Both the position numbers and the translations under genes were made by a program. The notes below the pieces were generated by a model. That model made no database searches. It worked only from the letters and a program-made list of their open reading frames with translations, and was not told the origin of the DNA. From contig JAHLKC010000022.1 in NCBI GenBank assembly GCA_025449115.1, positions 1 through 64,000 on the forward strand: a DNA stretch of 64,000 bases, given 5' to 3'. Positions 44,507 through 54,100 of this stretch are shown here, piece by piece; positions within the stretch are counted from its first letter, which is position 1, and the number at the start of each line of letters is the position of its first letter. The DNA comes from Chytridium lagenaria. Lineage: Eukaryota; Chytridiomycota; Chytridiomycetes; Chytridiales; Chytridiaceae.

Positions 44507-45697
44507 TCATGACGACTTGGAGACCAGCTCGTAGATGTCTTTCCAGTATCGGTTTTGAAGGGTTTTAAGGTCTTCGAGAACTACATTGAACACCATAAAA
44601 TAAAGAAATAAAGCAAATGATGTCAGCATCTTACTTCATACGATTTGAACATGTAAAAATTCAAACCTTGCCCCGCATACGGCGTATCGTAAGTAACAAG
44701 CAACTGCAAGAAATCAATCAAAGCACCCGCACTCACAACGCTTTCCTCAAGCGGCAACCCATCAAAGAACGCATGATGAACCGCAAATGGGTTCAAAGGA
44801 GCTGGAAGCAGCACCAAATTTAACACTTCTGATACAACGTGATGAAGTTTGACATCGCCTAAAACAAAGCCACTGTCAGGATATAAGGTTATGCATAAAT
44901 TCCTCTCACGTCCTTCCGCCCATCCATTTGTGGAATCGAGTTTTAAAGGCATGTCAGCTTCTAGTTCTTGATCTTCGGAAAGACGAACGAGTTTGCGGTG
45001 GTTGGAACGTAACTAAACAAAAAGGGCTTAGCATATCCCACCCCTGCCAAAATATATCAACTCACCCAAACGAAAGGTCTCTTGTATCTGGCGTAAGCCG
45101 CGATGAGGAATGCAGTAATGCTATCATCCTGAAACAAAGTTGAGATGTGTAGAACACATTCTATTGCTTACCCTCTCAAGTTCGCGGTCGCATGGACTTG
45201 CTGGAGGTAATCCTGTTCCAGCGCTCAACATCAACCTATTTTATGTATGTAAAAAAGTATCAGCGAGCCCCTTTGGTATTCGTAGGCGCAAAAGCAGAAG
45301 GCAACTTGGCAAACCCACTGACAATCGTTGAGTCTTTGATGACACCGTCAACCGTCCACTAATAACAAACCAAACACAAAACAAAAGCACACAAGATCAG
45401 TATGGAACTAAGACTGAAATATGTAAAACTTAATACACTTACAATTCCTTCACCAACTCTATCGAATTCGCCTGCTGCGACCGCGACGATACCATAGGCG
45501 TTTTGCGATCATTATAAACCCTCACAATCAACTCCTCGCGCCCCCTCAGATACGTCTCAAAGTACTTGAATCCCTACCAAAGTCATTAGCAAACATACTG
45601 CTAACAACATCTGTGATGAGGGTGGTGACCTTACCCTCAGACATCCAAACACCAAAAAGTCATCCAACACCTGCTCAAGTGGTGACTTTGTCGACAT
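44507..45697 (-). CDS. Unrecognised multi-exon protein
   Basis: Exons joined by clear GT-AG signals read: MSTKSPLEQVLDDFLVFGCL from 45,697; FKYFETYLRGREELIVRVYN with SSRSQQANSIELVKEL; WTVDGVIKDSTIVSGFAK; LMLSAGTGLPPASPCDREL; SITAFLIAAYARYKRPFVW; HRKLVRLSEDQELEADMPLK; ERNLCITLYPDSGFVLGDVK and LVLLPAPLNPFAVHHAFFDG; last LEDLKTLQNRYWKDIYELVS with the stop at 44,507. It is soluble-looking, about 280-300 residues, with no membrane segment or known motif. Codon-like conservation and clean splicing say it is a real gene, but I cannot assign a family. Its start is 27 nt from that of PRKRIP1 on the other strand. Confidence 0.65.
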
Positions 45698-45724
45698 CCT
45701 TGACAAATTTTCTATCACCGTACG
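45698..45724. promoter_or_regulatory. 27-bp divergent promoter
   Basis: The two start codons (45,697 minus and 45,725 plus) are separated by 27 bp, AT-rich, too short to hold two ordinary core promoters. Transcripts must start inside each other's 5' regions or be nearly leaderless. Confidence 0.5.
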
Positions 45725-46409
45725 ATGGGGAACAACAGCGATGATCCGTCAACGGATGAAGATGGGATGGGGCATTTGGCGGAAGGGAAGAACAAGCCTC
45801 GGTCAACGGTTGATGTATGTGTGTTTCTTATTTACTCATGTTTTACTTCAAGAGGAGCTCAACTTGACTCTGCCTTTCCAACAGCATACAAAACGACACA
45901 TTGACCGTCTCATGAGTCGCATTGATAAACCCATCAACATTCCCGGAAAAATGAACACAGATCCTAAAGCCCCAAAAGATTACATTCGCAACGTCCAAGG
46001 TTCAAGTGCAGGAGCCGGGTCCGGCGAATTCCACGTCTACAGAGCACTGAGGAGAAAAGAGTATGCAAGATTGAAGATGATGGAAACGAAATCTAAAGAG
46101 GTTTGTGATTTTTATTCGAATTATGGCTAATGGTGGGGTTAGGAAGAGGTGAAGAAGGAATATCAGGATCGGATTGATAAAATTAAAGCCGCTGAGGATG
46201 AGAAGACAGCAAAGAAACGGGAGAAACGAAAAAAGAGGAAACAGAAGGGGAAGGATGATGGGAAGAAGAGAAAGACAGGGAAGGCAGGAACTGAGAGTGA
46301 GGCGGATGGGTCACAGCAGGATAAGGAGGATGCGGATAGGGAGGATGAAGGAGAACCAAGAAAATCTCCAAAGAAGACGGACGGTTCGAATGCGTCGGAG
46401 GAGGAGTGA
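45725..46409 (+). CDS. PRKRIP1-like spliceosomal protein
   Basis: PRKRIP1 is a long-helix protein of the C* spliceosome that bridges U2 snRNP and the active site. Three exons (45,725-45,814, 45,855-46,100, 46,143-46,409) join in frame to 200 codons. An acidic N-terminus (NNSDDPSTDEDG), then KRHIDRLMSRIDKPINIPGK and the diagnostic block VQGSSAGAGSGEFHVYRALR. After RRKEYARLKMMETKSKE comes a Lys/Arg-rich helix (EDEKTAKKREKRKKRKQKG) and an acidic Ser-rich tail. Start ATG 45,725 gives a clean frame; ATG-containing ORFs in another frame at 45,741 are shadows. Confidence 0.88.
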
Positions 46410-46774
46410 ATGACTCTTTAATGAAGTTTCGGCTGCTTCTTTCTTCCTCTGGATAATAACGTCGCCGTTTATAACGCGTGATGACGACGCGCTTGTTCAA
46501 GAAATATACCATAATGTAGCCTTGAAAATAAAACTTTGGCCACACCAGAGCATACCTTCTATCACATACCTTACGCATAATCGCTTTCTTGAATGCGTTT
46601 GAATTCCTTTCATTCTTCAGGGCGAGTATCGCCTCTGGAGTGAGTGACGTCGACCTTACGTTTTCGGCACCATGTGAGCAAATTTCTCACCTTTTCCTCA
46701 AGAATCTCTTCAACAACAAACGATGCTCTCCATCTCTGCAAATCCCTCCTCAAGCCTATGGGCGCGAGGACCAT
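46183..46774 (-). CDS. Possible small basic protein, antisense to neighbours
   Basis: On the minus strand ATG 46,774 starts [20 protein letters not shown], then VEEILEEK. GT-AG introns (about 46,632-46,693 and 46,481-46,558) join this to AILALKNERNSNAFKKAIMR and VVITRYKRRRYYPEEERSSR. The joins keep frame and the composition is protein-like and very basic. Against it: no family is recognised, the frame has no stop until 46,183 and so runs antisense through the last PRKRIP1 exon, and its start lies inside the dehydrogenase gene's first exon. Confidence 0.3.
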
Positions 46775-48067
46775 GGCATCCGCTGTGGGTCCCATCAAGC
46801 ACATCACCGTCATTGGATCAGGTAAGGTTTCTCGTTCCGGCTCTTTTGCGATTTCGATTTGGGGTTGTGACTGACTTGCCATGTTCTTATAGGGTTAATG
46901 GGAGCTGGGATCGTTCAGGTAAGAAATGTGATGGTCTAATATGATTCACGTCGCGTTGAATGCGTTGTGAAATGCTTCGGAGAGAACTGTGAATGACTGA
47001 TGCCATCCGTCCTTTGATCGCAGGTTGCTGCGCAGAGCAAGCTTTCTGTCACCGTAAGTCCTCACTCATGTCACCGCTTTTCTAACTCTACGCCTTAGAT
47101 GGTCGACCTCTCTGACGAAGCCGTCACCAAGGGCAAAGCCATCATCACCTCCTCCCTTAAGCGCGTCGCCAAAAAGAAGTTTGACGGTGACGAAGCCTCT
47201 CAAAAGGCTTTCATCGACGACGTCTTTTCCAGAATCTCTACTTCTACTGACGCCGCAACCGCCGTCAAGTCCACCGATCTTGTTGTGGAGGCTATCGTTG
47301 AGAACCTTGCAACTAAGCAGACTCTTTTCAAGCATCTCGATGGGTAAAGTTCTTTTGATCATGGAGTAATACTAACACGAGAGTTAGCGTTGCACCCCAA
47401 TCCACCATCTTCGCCTCCAACACCTCTTCCCTCCCCATTGGCGACATTGCTTCCGTTACCCAACGCAAGGACCGTTTCGCCGGTCTCCACTACTTTAACC
47501 CGGTCCCTCAAATGAAGCTTGTGGAGATCATCCGTACCGACGACACCAGCAACGAGGTCTACCAATCCCTTGTAGAGTTGAGCAAGACCATGGGGAAAGT
47601 ACCTGTGGCTTGCAAGGATACGCCTGGATTCATTGTGAACCGTCTTCTTGTGCCTTATATGATGGAGGCGTTGAGGATTGTGGAGAGAGGTGACGCGACA
47701 AAGGAGGATGTGGATGTGGCAATGAAACTTGGAGCTGGATACCGTGAGTTTCTGTTTCTCGCTGCTAATTCGGCCTTATAATATTGACACATATTTATTT
47801 TATATAGCTATGGGTCCCTTTGAGTTGATGGACGTAAGTATTCATTTTCGACATCATTTGTTACGTATACGTATCCTAACTTTTTTTCTCACTTAGTACG
47901 TCGGCCTTGACACCGTTAAGTTCATTACTGACGGATGGTACAAGAGCGGTAAAGGGCTTGTTGGCGACAAGCTCGTGGGACCTTCTGAACTCCTTAACGA
48001 GACTGTTTCTGGAAAGAACCTTGGACGAAAGTCTGGGAAGGGATTCTACGATTACACCAAGAAGTAG
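46758..48067 (+). CDS. L-3-hydroxyacyl-CoA dehydrogenase
   Basis: Oxidises L-3-hydroxyacyl-CoA to 3-ketoacyl-CoA with NAD+ in fatty acid beta-oxidation, usually mitochondrial. Seven exons (46,758-46,821, 46,893-46,918, 47,024-47,053, 47,099-47,343, 47,388-47,743, 47,808-47,833, 47,897-48,067) give 305 residues, the family length. NAD-binding GSGLMGAG near the start, [21 protein letters not shown], catalytic His/Glu region [57 protein letters not shown], and C-terminal [11 protein letters not shown]. The short N-terminus ([10 protein letters not shown]) is a weak mitochondrial signal. An upstream in-frame open stretch rich in Arg/Ser (from 46,644) lacks an ATG. ATG 46,773 is an alternative start. 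Confidence 0.92.
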
Positions 48068-49117
48068 ATGGACGTAGTGATTCTAGATTTTTGTTTTGTG
48101 CTCTTTAGGAAAAAAAAACACGGTTAATTAAAAATAAAACGCGGGAGTTGTCCTCATTGCATTGTTATGACTGCGCGTATGTTGGTCTTTGATCTTATTA
48201 ATGACGAATTTTTATGGATTTGTGTTATGGCTGGACATCATAGCGCTATGGAGCTGAAGAGGATGATGCTTTGCATGTCGATGGTCATTTGACGACCCAA
48301 GACGATTAGACGAGCATTACTGAAAAAAGGGCGGGACGAAGTGATCCTTTTCAGGAAGGAAGCGGCCAGTACACGACGGGACAGCTACACGCACCATCAA
48401 CAAGCTTGGTCTTTCATAGCATTTAACGGTCACAATTTGGATCCGGATCTACTTAGAGTGGTTATGTGAAACGATATTAAAAACGCTCAAAAGCCTGTTT
48501 ACAGCGGTAGTTAAACTTGAATAATTCAGCGACCGAAAACTTCTAATAGAGTGTTTAAATGGCATATGTTTTAGGTCTTTTAGCCTGTTGCGTGGGATGA
48601 ATACCATTATGAATGAAAGAAGACCTGCAGTACGCAATGCTTGATGAGTCTTATCAAATTACAACAAACCACGCGCATTCCTCCTTATATTTTTACGCGT
48701 GTACCTCTACATCACGAAGAGAGATGTATTGCCTTTGTATTGCGTGGGGGCCTCCTAAAGGGAGAGGGCGTCGCCAATGTGAAAATTTTTCAAGGAACCA
48801 ATTTGGGTGAGTAACCATTGCATGTCTCAGAGGAGACGAAGGCCGTCATGTCATCTAAACCATCCCATCCCATTTACATCACATCACATCATATCACGAC
48901 GACATTTGATATCTCCATCCATCCATCGGTCGATTCCATGCAATCCATTCACGATTCCATCATCATTTCGGACATTTACCTTGAATGATCAACCCATGCC
49001 CCTCTCTTCGAACTCCTATTTGGAAACACAACGGGGAAAAAAACCGCACAGAACCACACGCACTTTTTTCACAACAAAAAGGAACTTTTCCCTTCCCCCG
49101 CCGCCCTTTAAGCCAGG
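48068..49117. other. No gene seen; Stm1-like promoter region at right
   Basis: Contains the dehydrogenase 3' UTR. At 48,850-48,930 are CCATCCCATCCCATTTACATC, an ACATCACATCACATCATATCAC array and CCATCCATCCATCGG repeats upstream of the highly expressed-looking Stm1-like gene. No convincing ORF. Confidence 0.5.
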
Positions 49118-50562
49118 ATGTCGTCCAAGAACTTTTTCGCCATCCTCGGGGAAGATGAAGAAGGGGTTAAGGTGGAGCAACCCAAGGTTGCGGCTGCTAA
49201 GAAGGAGGAGCCTGCTGCTGTTCAGCAAAAGAAGACCAGCAGGGGACCTAGAACGGATTACCCCAGGCGTGGAGGTGCCAGGAATGTTGTGGCCGGTGAT
49301 GGTGAGGATCACTCTTGTTTGATGGTTTCGTTTTTTTTTTTTGGTGTGTTTTGAGGAATGGATGTCGGTTATTGGGGACGAGAGGGATCTCAATGGAAGT
49401 TTATGGACGTCGTGTTTTTGTCGTTGGCGGGGAGATGCAATATTGTTACAATGTGGGCCTTTGGATGATGGGTGACATGACGGACCCGAGGTCATCGGAA
49501 TATTTCGTGACGGCACCGCAAGTGTATGACGAGGACTTGGAATTGTCAAGTCACGCGTACCATGATCGCTGGATCAACTTCCTCCGAGCAGATCGTCACG
49601 CCAAACTGACCCCTAATTCAACCCCCAAAACCCCCATTCTTTTGATCTCTAATAATATAAACAGCTCTTAAGGAGAGCAGCGGCCCCTTGAACGCTCCTC
49701 TCACCGACAGCCAGCTCCACGAGCTTAAGGAGGGTCGCCCCCGTGGTGGTCGTGGTGCTGCCCGTAGTGCCGCTGGTCGCGGTGGATACCGTGGTCGTGA
49801 GTTTGACCGTCACAGCTCCAACCCCCGCCACGATGGCGAGAAGAAGGATGTTGCTGGAAAGGGAAGCTGGGGTAACCCCGTTACTGCTGAGGGTGAGGCT
49901 GCCAAGGATGGCGAGACTCCCGCTGCCGACAAGTACGTTACATTGGACCCCTTTTAGTATTTGAAGTCATGATTCTTACTTTGAAATTTGTAGGGAGAAC
50001 GTTGAGGGTGCTGAGGGTGAGAAGGCTGAGGAGGTTGCTCCCGAGCCTGAGGAGAAGCTCAAGACTCTTGAGGAGTACCTTGCTGAGGTTGCGGCTGCCA
50101 AGCCGGTTGCTGCTGCCGCTGTCCGCAAGGCCAACGAGGGATCTGACGACTCTCAGTGGAAGGACGCTGTTGTGCTCGCCAAGGCCGAGGTTGAGGAGGA
50201 TTACTTCTCTGGCAACAAGGTATGTATTTTTTTTTTTTTGTCATTATTGAACGGAGAACTGACTTGACACATTATAGAGCAACAAGAGTGGCAAGAAGAC
50301 CACCAAGGAGGTGAAGACCAAGGTTGCTCTTGACATCGAGCAGAAGTTTGCTGACGAGCAGCCTGCCCGTGGTGAAGGATACCGTGGCGGACGTGGTGGT
50401 GCCCGTGGTGGACGTGGAGCTCCCGGAGGCGCCCGTGGTGGTGAGAGGGGATCCCGCCCCAGCACTGGACGTGGTGGCCCTAACAACCGTGGTGGACCCA
50501 AGCAAGGTGGTTTTGTCAACGTTGCTGACCCCAACGCTTTCCCCTCCCTCGGAGGAAAGTAA
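49118..50562 (+). CDS. Stm1/SERBP1 (HABP4 family) ribosome-binding protein
   Basis: Members clamp inactive 80S ribosomes and bind mRNA, preserving ribosomes in starvation. Four exons (49,118-49,301, 49,665-49,932, 49,994-50,219, 50,278-50,562) give 320 residues in one clean frame. The N-terminal Stm1 motif is MSSKNFFAILGEDEEG. Then SRGPRTDYPRRGGARNVVAG and an RGG-rich region (GGRGAARSAAGRGGYRGREF), KGSWGNPV, the family core KLKTLEEYLAE, and a second RGG array (EGYRGGRGGARGGRGAPGGA), ending FVNVADPNAFPSLGGK, the classic HABP4 C-terminus. The first intron is long (363 nt), matching the ribosomal-protein style. Confidence 0.92.
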
Positions 50563-51319
50563 GCTTTCTCTTTCCATATCCCTCATGGAATAGCGTTCTT
50601 TTTGGACGCGTCGGTTTTTTTTTGAGACAGACGACGACAGATATTCTTGTTTCTCAAAGTATTTCTGCAACACCCTTTTTTGTTGATTTGTTCTTTTCCA
50701 ATCCCCGAGGATGCCGCTTTATAGCCATAGAACGCCCTCTTGACGAGTTTCGTTTTTTTTTTTCCCTTCTTCTGTTATCCCCTTTCTTGACTCGCGTTAA
50801 GCTGTCTTGTTTTTTTCCTCTTGTTTCAGTTTGTTTTTTCGTTTTTTGTGATTTGTTGTGTGTGTGTGTGCGTGAAGAAGGGGGTGTGTTATGGGTGGTT
50901 AAAGGCCTTTAGAGCCTTGAGGAATTCTTTTGATGATTTGGAATATAAGAGGGACAGCTTATGATGGCAGTTTCTTGGATTGTTACGTCTACAGCCTTTT
51001 TGTGTTGTTTTATGAATTCTGTGTAGGTTTTTGATGTAGCGAGTTTTAGCATCAAGACAATCTTGTGATGATGGCAAGTCATGGCGTCTTTTGATGATCC
51101 CTATTACCTGCGTACTCGTATGAAATGTTAACGGATGTGATGCGTTGACGAGAATTGGTACGTGTTTAAAGACTTTGTAGTGGTGGGGTTTCATCTCAGC
51201 ACTGCTTTGCCAAATGTCACTTTTTGAGTGGTCCACTTCTGCCATCACCTCCCGTCAGCCTCAATCAGTATAAAAATAAACCACATACTGATGAGACTCG
51301 ATGTATACACACACATACG
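50563..51319. other. No gene seen; 3' flank of Stm1-like and F-box promoter
   Basis: T-rich runs at 50,610-50,870 suggest 3' UTR or terminator-like sequence. A 119-codon minus ORF overlapping 50,889-51,248 has no recognisable content. Confidence 0.5.
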
Positions 51320-52635
51320 ATGACTTCCACCTCTCATAGTTTGTCCGTCGACGTCTGGGCCATCATCTTGAGCCTCTTGCCTGTTCGAGAACTTCTTCGC
51401 CTCCGCTTCCTGTGCAGAACCTTCAACGACGACATCTTTCCACTTACATTGTTCCGCTGCCTAACGATGGACTCTGTGGGAGGTTGTGTACACGCCAAAC
51501 TCAAGGCTGCTGGATCCGCAGACCGTAGCCTTGGGGTGTTTACAATGAAGCCAACCCGTTATACCAGGAAAGATGGTGGACGCTATGTGTTTACAGCATC
51601 GCAGCGCCATATATCGCAAGAGTGGCTTCAAGTGGATGGGGGAGAGCCAATGCAGGGATCCCCGCATTTTGCTTTTTGGCTACCGTTCTGGCAGGATACG
51701 TGGAGTGATGATGATGCTGGTGTTCGATCAAGGCTGGATCTTATTAAAACACAGCTGTCGTCGGCGTCCACCAAGCCCCGACATCAAGAATCAGATCAGA
51801 TTGCTGCAGAGGCAAAACAACGATGGCTTCATTATTTTATGAACACCAAGTTGTCCATGAGTCGATGCTACTTTGTCCCTGTGTCGCAACTGCCCTCGGG
51901 AATTCATCATGTCGGGTGTGGAAGTTTAATCGCCACGTATGAGATTAGAACGTCTGAAGAAGGACCTGTGGCTGGTGGAAAGGAAGTGAGGCTTTTGAAC
52001 GTGACAGTGACTTTACGGTGGATTTTGGCTGGTTTGAAAAGTGGGTTGTCGCCGGATCTTGAGACGGAAAGGATGTCGGATGCCATGAAAACGGTCACCC
52101 TGATGGATCACCTCCCCAAACAAATCTTTCTGAACGTCTGGACTTTCTTCGGGAATGTTTTCTCAATGTCGTTGAAGACCCTGTACCCAGTTTTTTGGAT
52201 GTTGTGGACCCTGATGATCCTCGTGTCTTGTCTTTTCTTGATGCAGAGACCTCCTCCATGGATCGCTACAACGCCACTACCTTGATCCAATCTCTTTTAT
52301 CAGAATGGAGGGGGGAGGACTCGGTCGTGATCCCCGCCGACGTGATGATTTTACGCCGTCGACGTCTGCTTGAACGAGGGCTTGCTGCAAAGGGCATTAA
52401 CCCTGATTTTGTTTGGGCCCATGGTTTCAGTCGACGATGGATCGCGTCTGGAGATTTCAATGGACCTTGCTCTGATGGGAAAGCTGTTTTGGAACGACTT
52501 GTGGGTGTTGTTGTGGAGTTGGAGCGGTTGAGAGCTTTGGAGGGTGTTGGAATGAGTGAGAAGTCGTTGTTGCGGCCAAAGACGACAAAGACTTGGTGGA
52601 AGTGGGGTGGTCTCTTTTCTTTTTCAAACATGTAA
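51320..52635 (+). CDS. F-box protein with one frame break
   Basis: F-box proteins recruit substrates to SCF ubiquitin ligases through Skp1. ATG 51,320 gives MTSTSHSLSVDVWAIILSLL and LPVRELLRLRFLCRTFNDDI, an N-terminal F-box of about 40 residues. The rest has no clear repeat; it looks like a fungal F-box-only protein of about 435 residues. The frame from 51,320 runs on to 52,285, but after about 52,115 the protein-like sequence (LSERLDFLRECFLNVVEDPV, PSFLDVVDPDDPRVLSFLDA) moves to another frame that ends at 52,635. The break lies at CCCCAAAC, so a single-base indel is likely. No introns seen. Confidence 0.7.
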
Positions 52636-54100
52636 AGGAGGAGTATGTGTATGTGTATGTATTTTAATCAAATGAAAATATCCTGATATGCAGAAGAATA
52701 TATATGCGTATATTTTTAGATACGTCGAGCAGTACGTCTTTCAATACTCTACAAATACAGAATGTATTTTGCCTCTTTTTAAAACATTCGTGATGTTGTC
52801 CCGAATCCCTTTGCTTTCCTCTACAGCTTCTTTACTATAGAGAACCTGTTAGTACGTTTAATAATTTCTGTTGTAATTATTCTTTTGACTTTATTTCACG
52901 ATCATCCACGTAAATTAGATTTAAATGTCATAGGTTTTGCGCTTACTCAAAAAGGATTACAATTTGGGGGTCACAAAAAGAATTCTAGGCCCATGCGATA
53001 AGAGAAGACTATAAAGGATCAAGTAACAAAATAAAGATGTATTCTTTAGGCGTGTCATAAATGAATATTCATGTTGTCAAACAAAGTACGCAACAGCTTA
53101 TTCAGATATCAAACTCGTCCTCATCAAGATCAGAGTCGTAGAGATCCCTCACTCGCGCAATGCACCGAACCGAATCTTGATGGAGGAGGTATTGTGACAG
53201 CAGAAGCCATGGTGATTCTCCGCTATTAAAATTAAATGATCTCCCCGCACCAATAAATAATTATAAATATGATACACGGGCATGGTGGTGGTGGTAGTGG
53301 TGGGTTGTTGGATGCTGACGGCTGAGTACCTAGTGAGAATATCCAATTCCAAGCCTGGCAGGCAGGCAGGCAGGCAGGTAGGCAACTTTTGAAAAATTTT
53401 ATTTATATATTTATTTATTTCCTTATACATATAACTAATATTCAATATAGACAGGTAGAAAGGTAGGTAGGTAGCCTAGGCAAATAGTTACTAAGTAGGT
53501 TTATACCGCAGCCATATACCTATATAGGTAGGTACCCAGCCAGCCACAAATCCTATTATCCTGTTCATTCATTCATTCATTCATTCATTAATTAATTAAT
53601 TAAATTCCATCCAGTGTGTTTTGGACTTTTTGGTTAATTAAATACTTGGTCACTCAAAGGGGGGGCATCATCATCAGTATCAGTATCATCATCAGTAACC
53701 ATCAAATCATTTACAACAACGACTGAACTCTGTCACCACTGGATACCTCCTTCATACACAACCATCATCAGCAGCAGCTTCTTTGCATTGCATGCAGACT
53801 ATCCTTGATTCCTCTTCCATACCACTCTATACAGTTCATCTTGCATTTGGGATACATGCATACTCTACACTGCTGATCTGATACCAATCAACCAAACATC
53901 ATCATCACCAGCATCACCAGCATCAGCATTCACTGATAGAAATACCACATCACCTTGGAATTCCATCACGTAAAGAGGATCATCACTTGAGGCAGACATC
54001 TGGAAACCACCACTATACAGAGGAAACAACGACCCATCAAACGAAAAAAGACATACCCTTCTCTTTATCACCGTAACCTCCACCCAACCGACTTGAAACC
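52636..54100. other. No gene seen; microsatellite cluster
   Basis: Between 53,280 and 53,720 simple repeats follow one another: GGTGGTGGTAGTGG, (GGCA)n, GGTAGGTAGGTAG, (ATTC)n then (ATTA)n, and CATCATCATCAGTATC-type arrays. This is upstream of the RhoGAP gene and may include its promoter. The stretch 52,640-53,280 is AT-rich without ORFs. Confidence 0.6.

Noticed and set aside
46149..46413. Lys/Glu-rich ORFs in two plus frames at the end of PRKRIP1
   Set aside because: Only the frame continuing the PRKRIP1 exon matches the family; the other is a low-complexity shadow.
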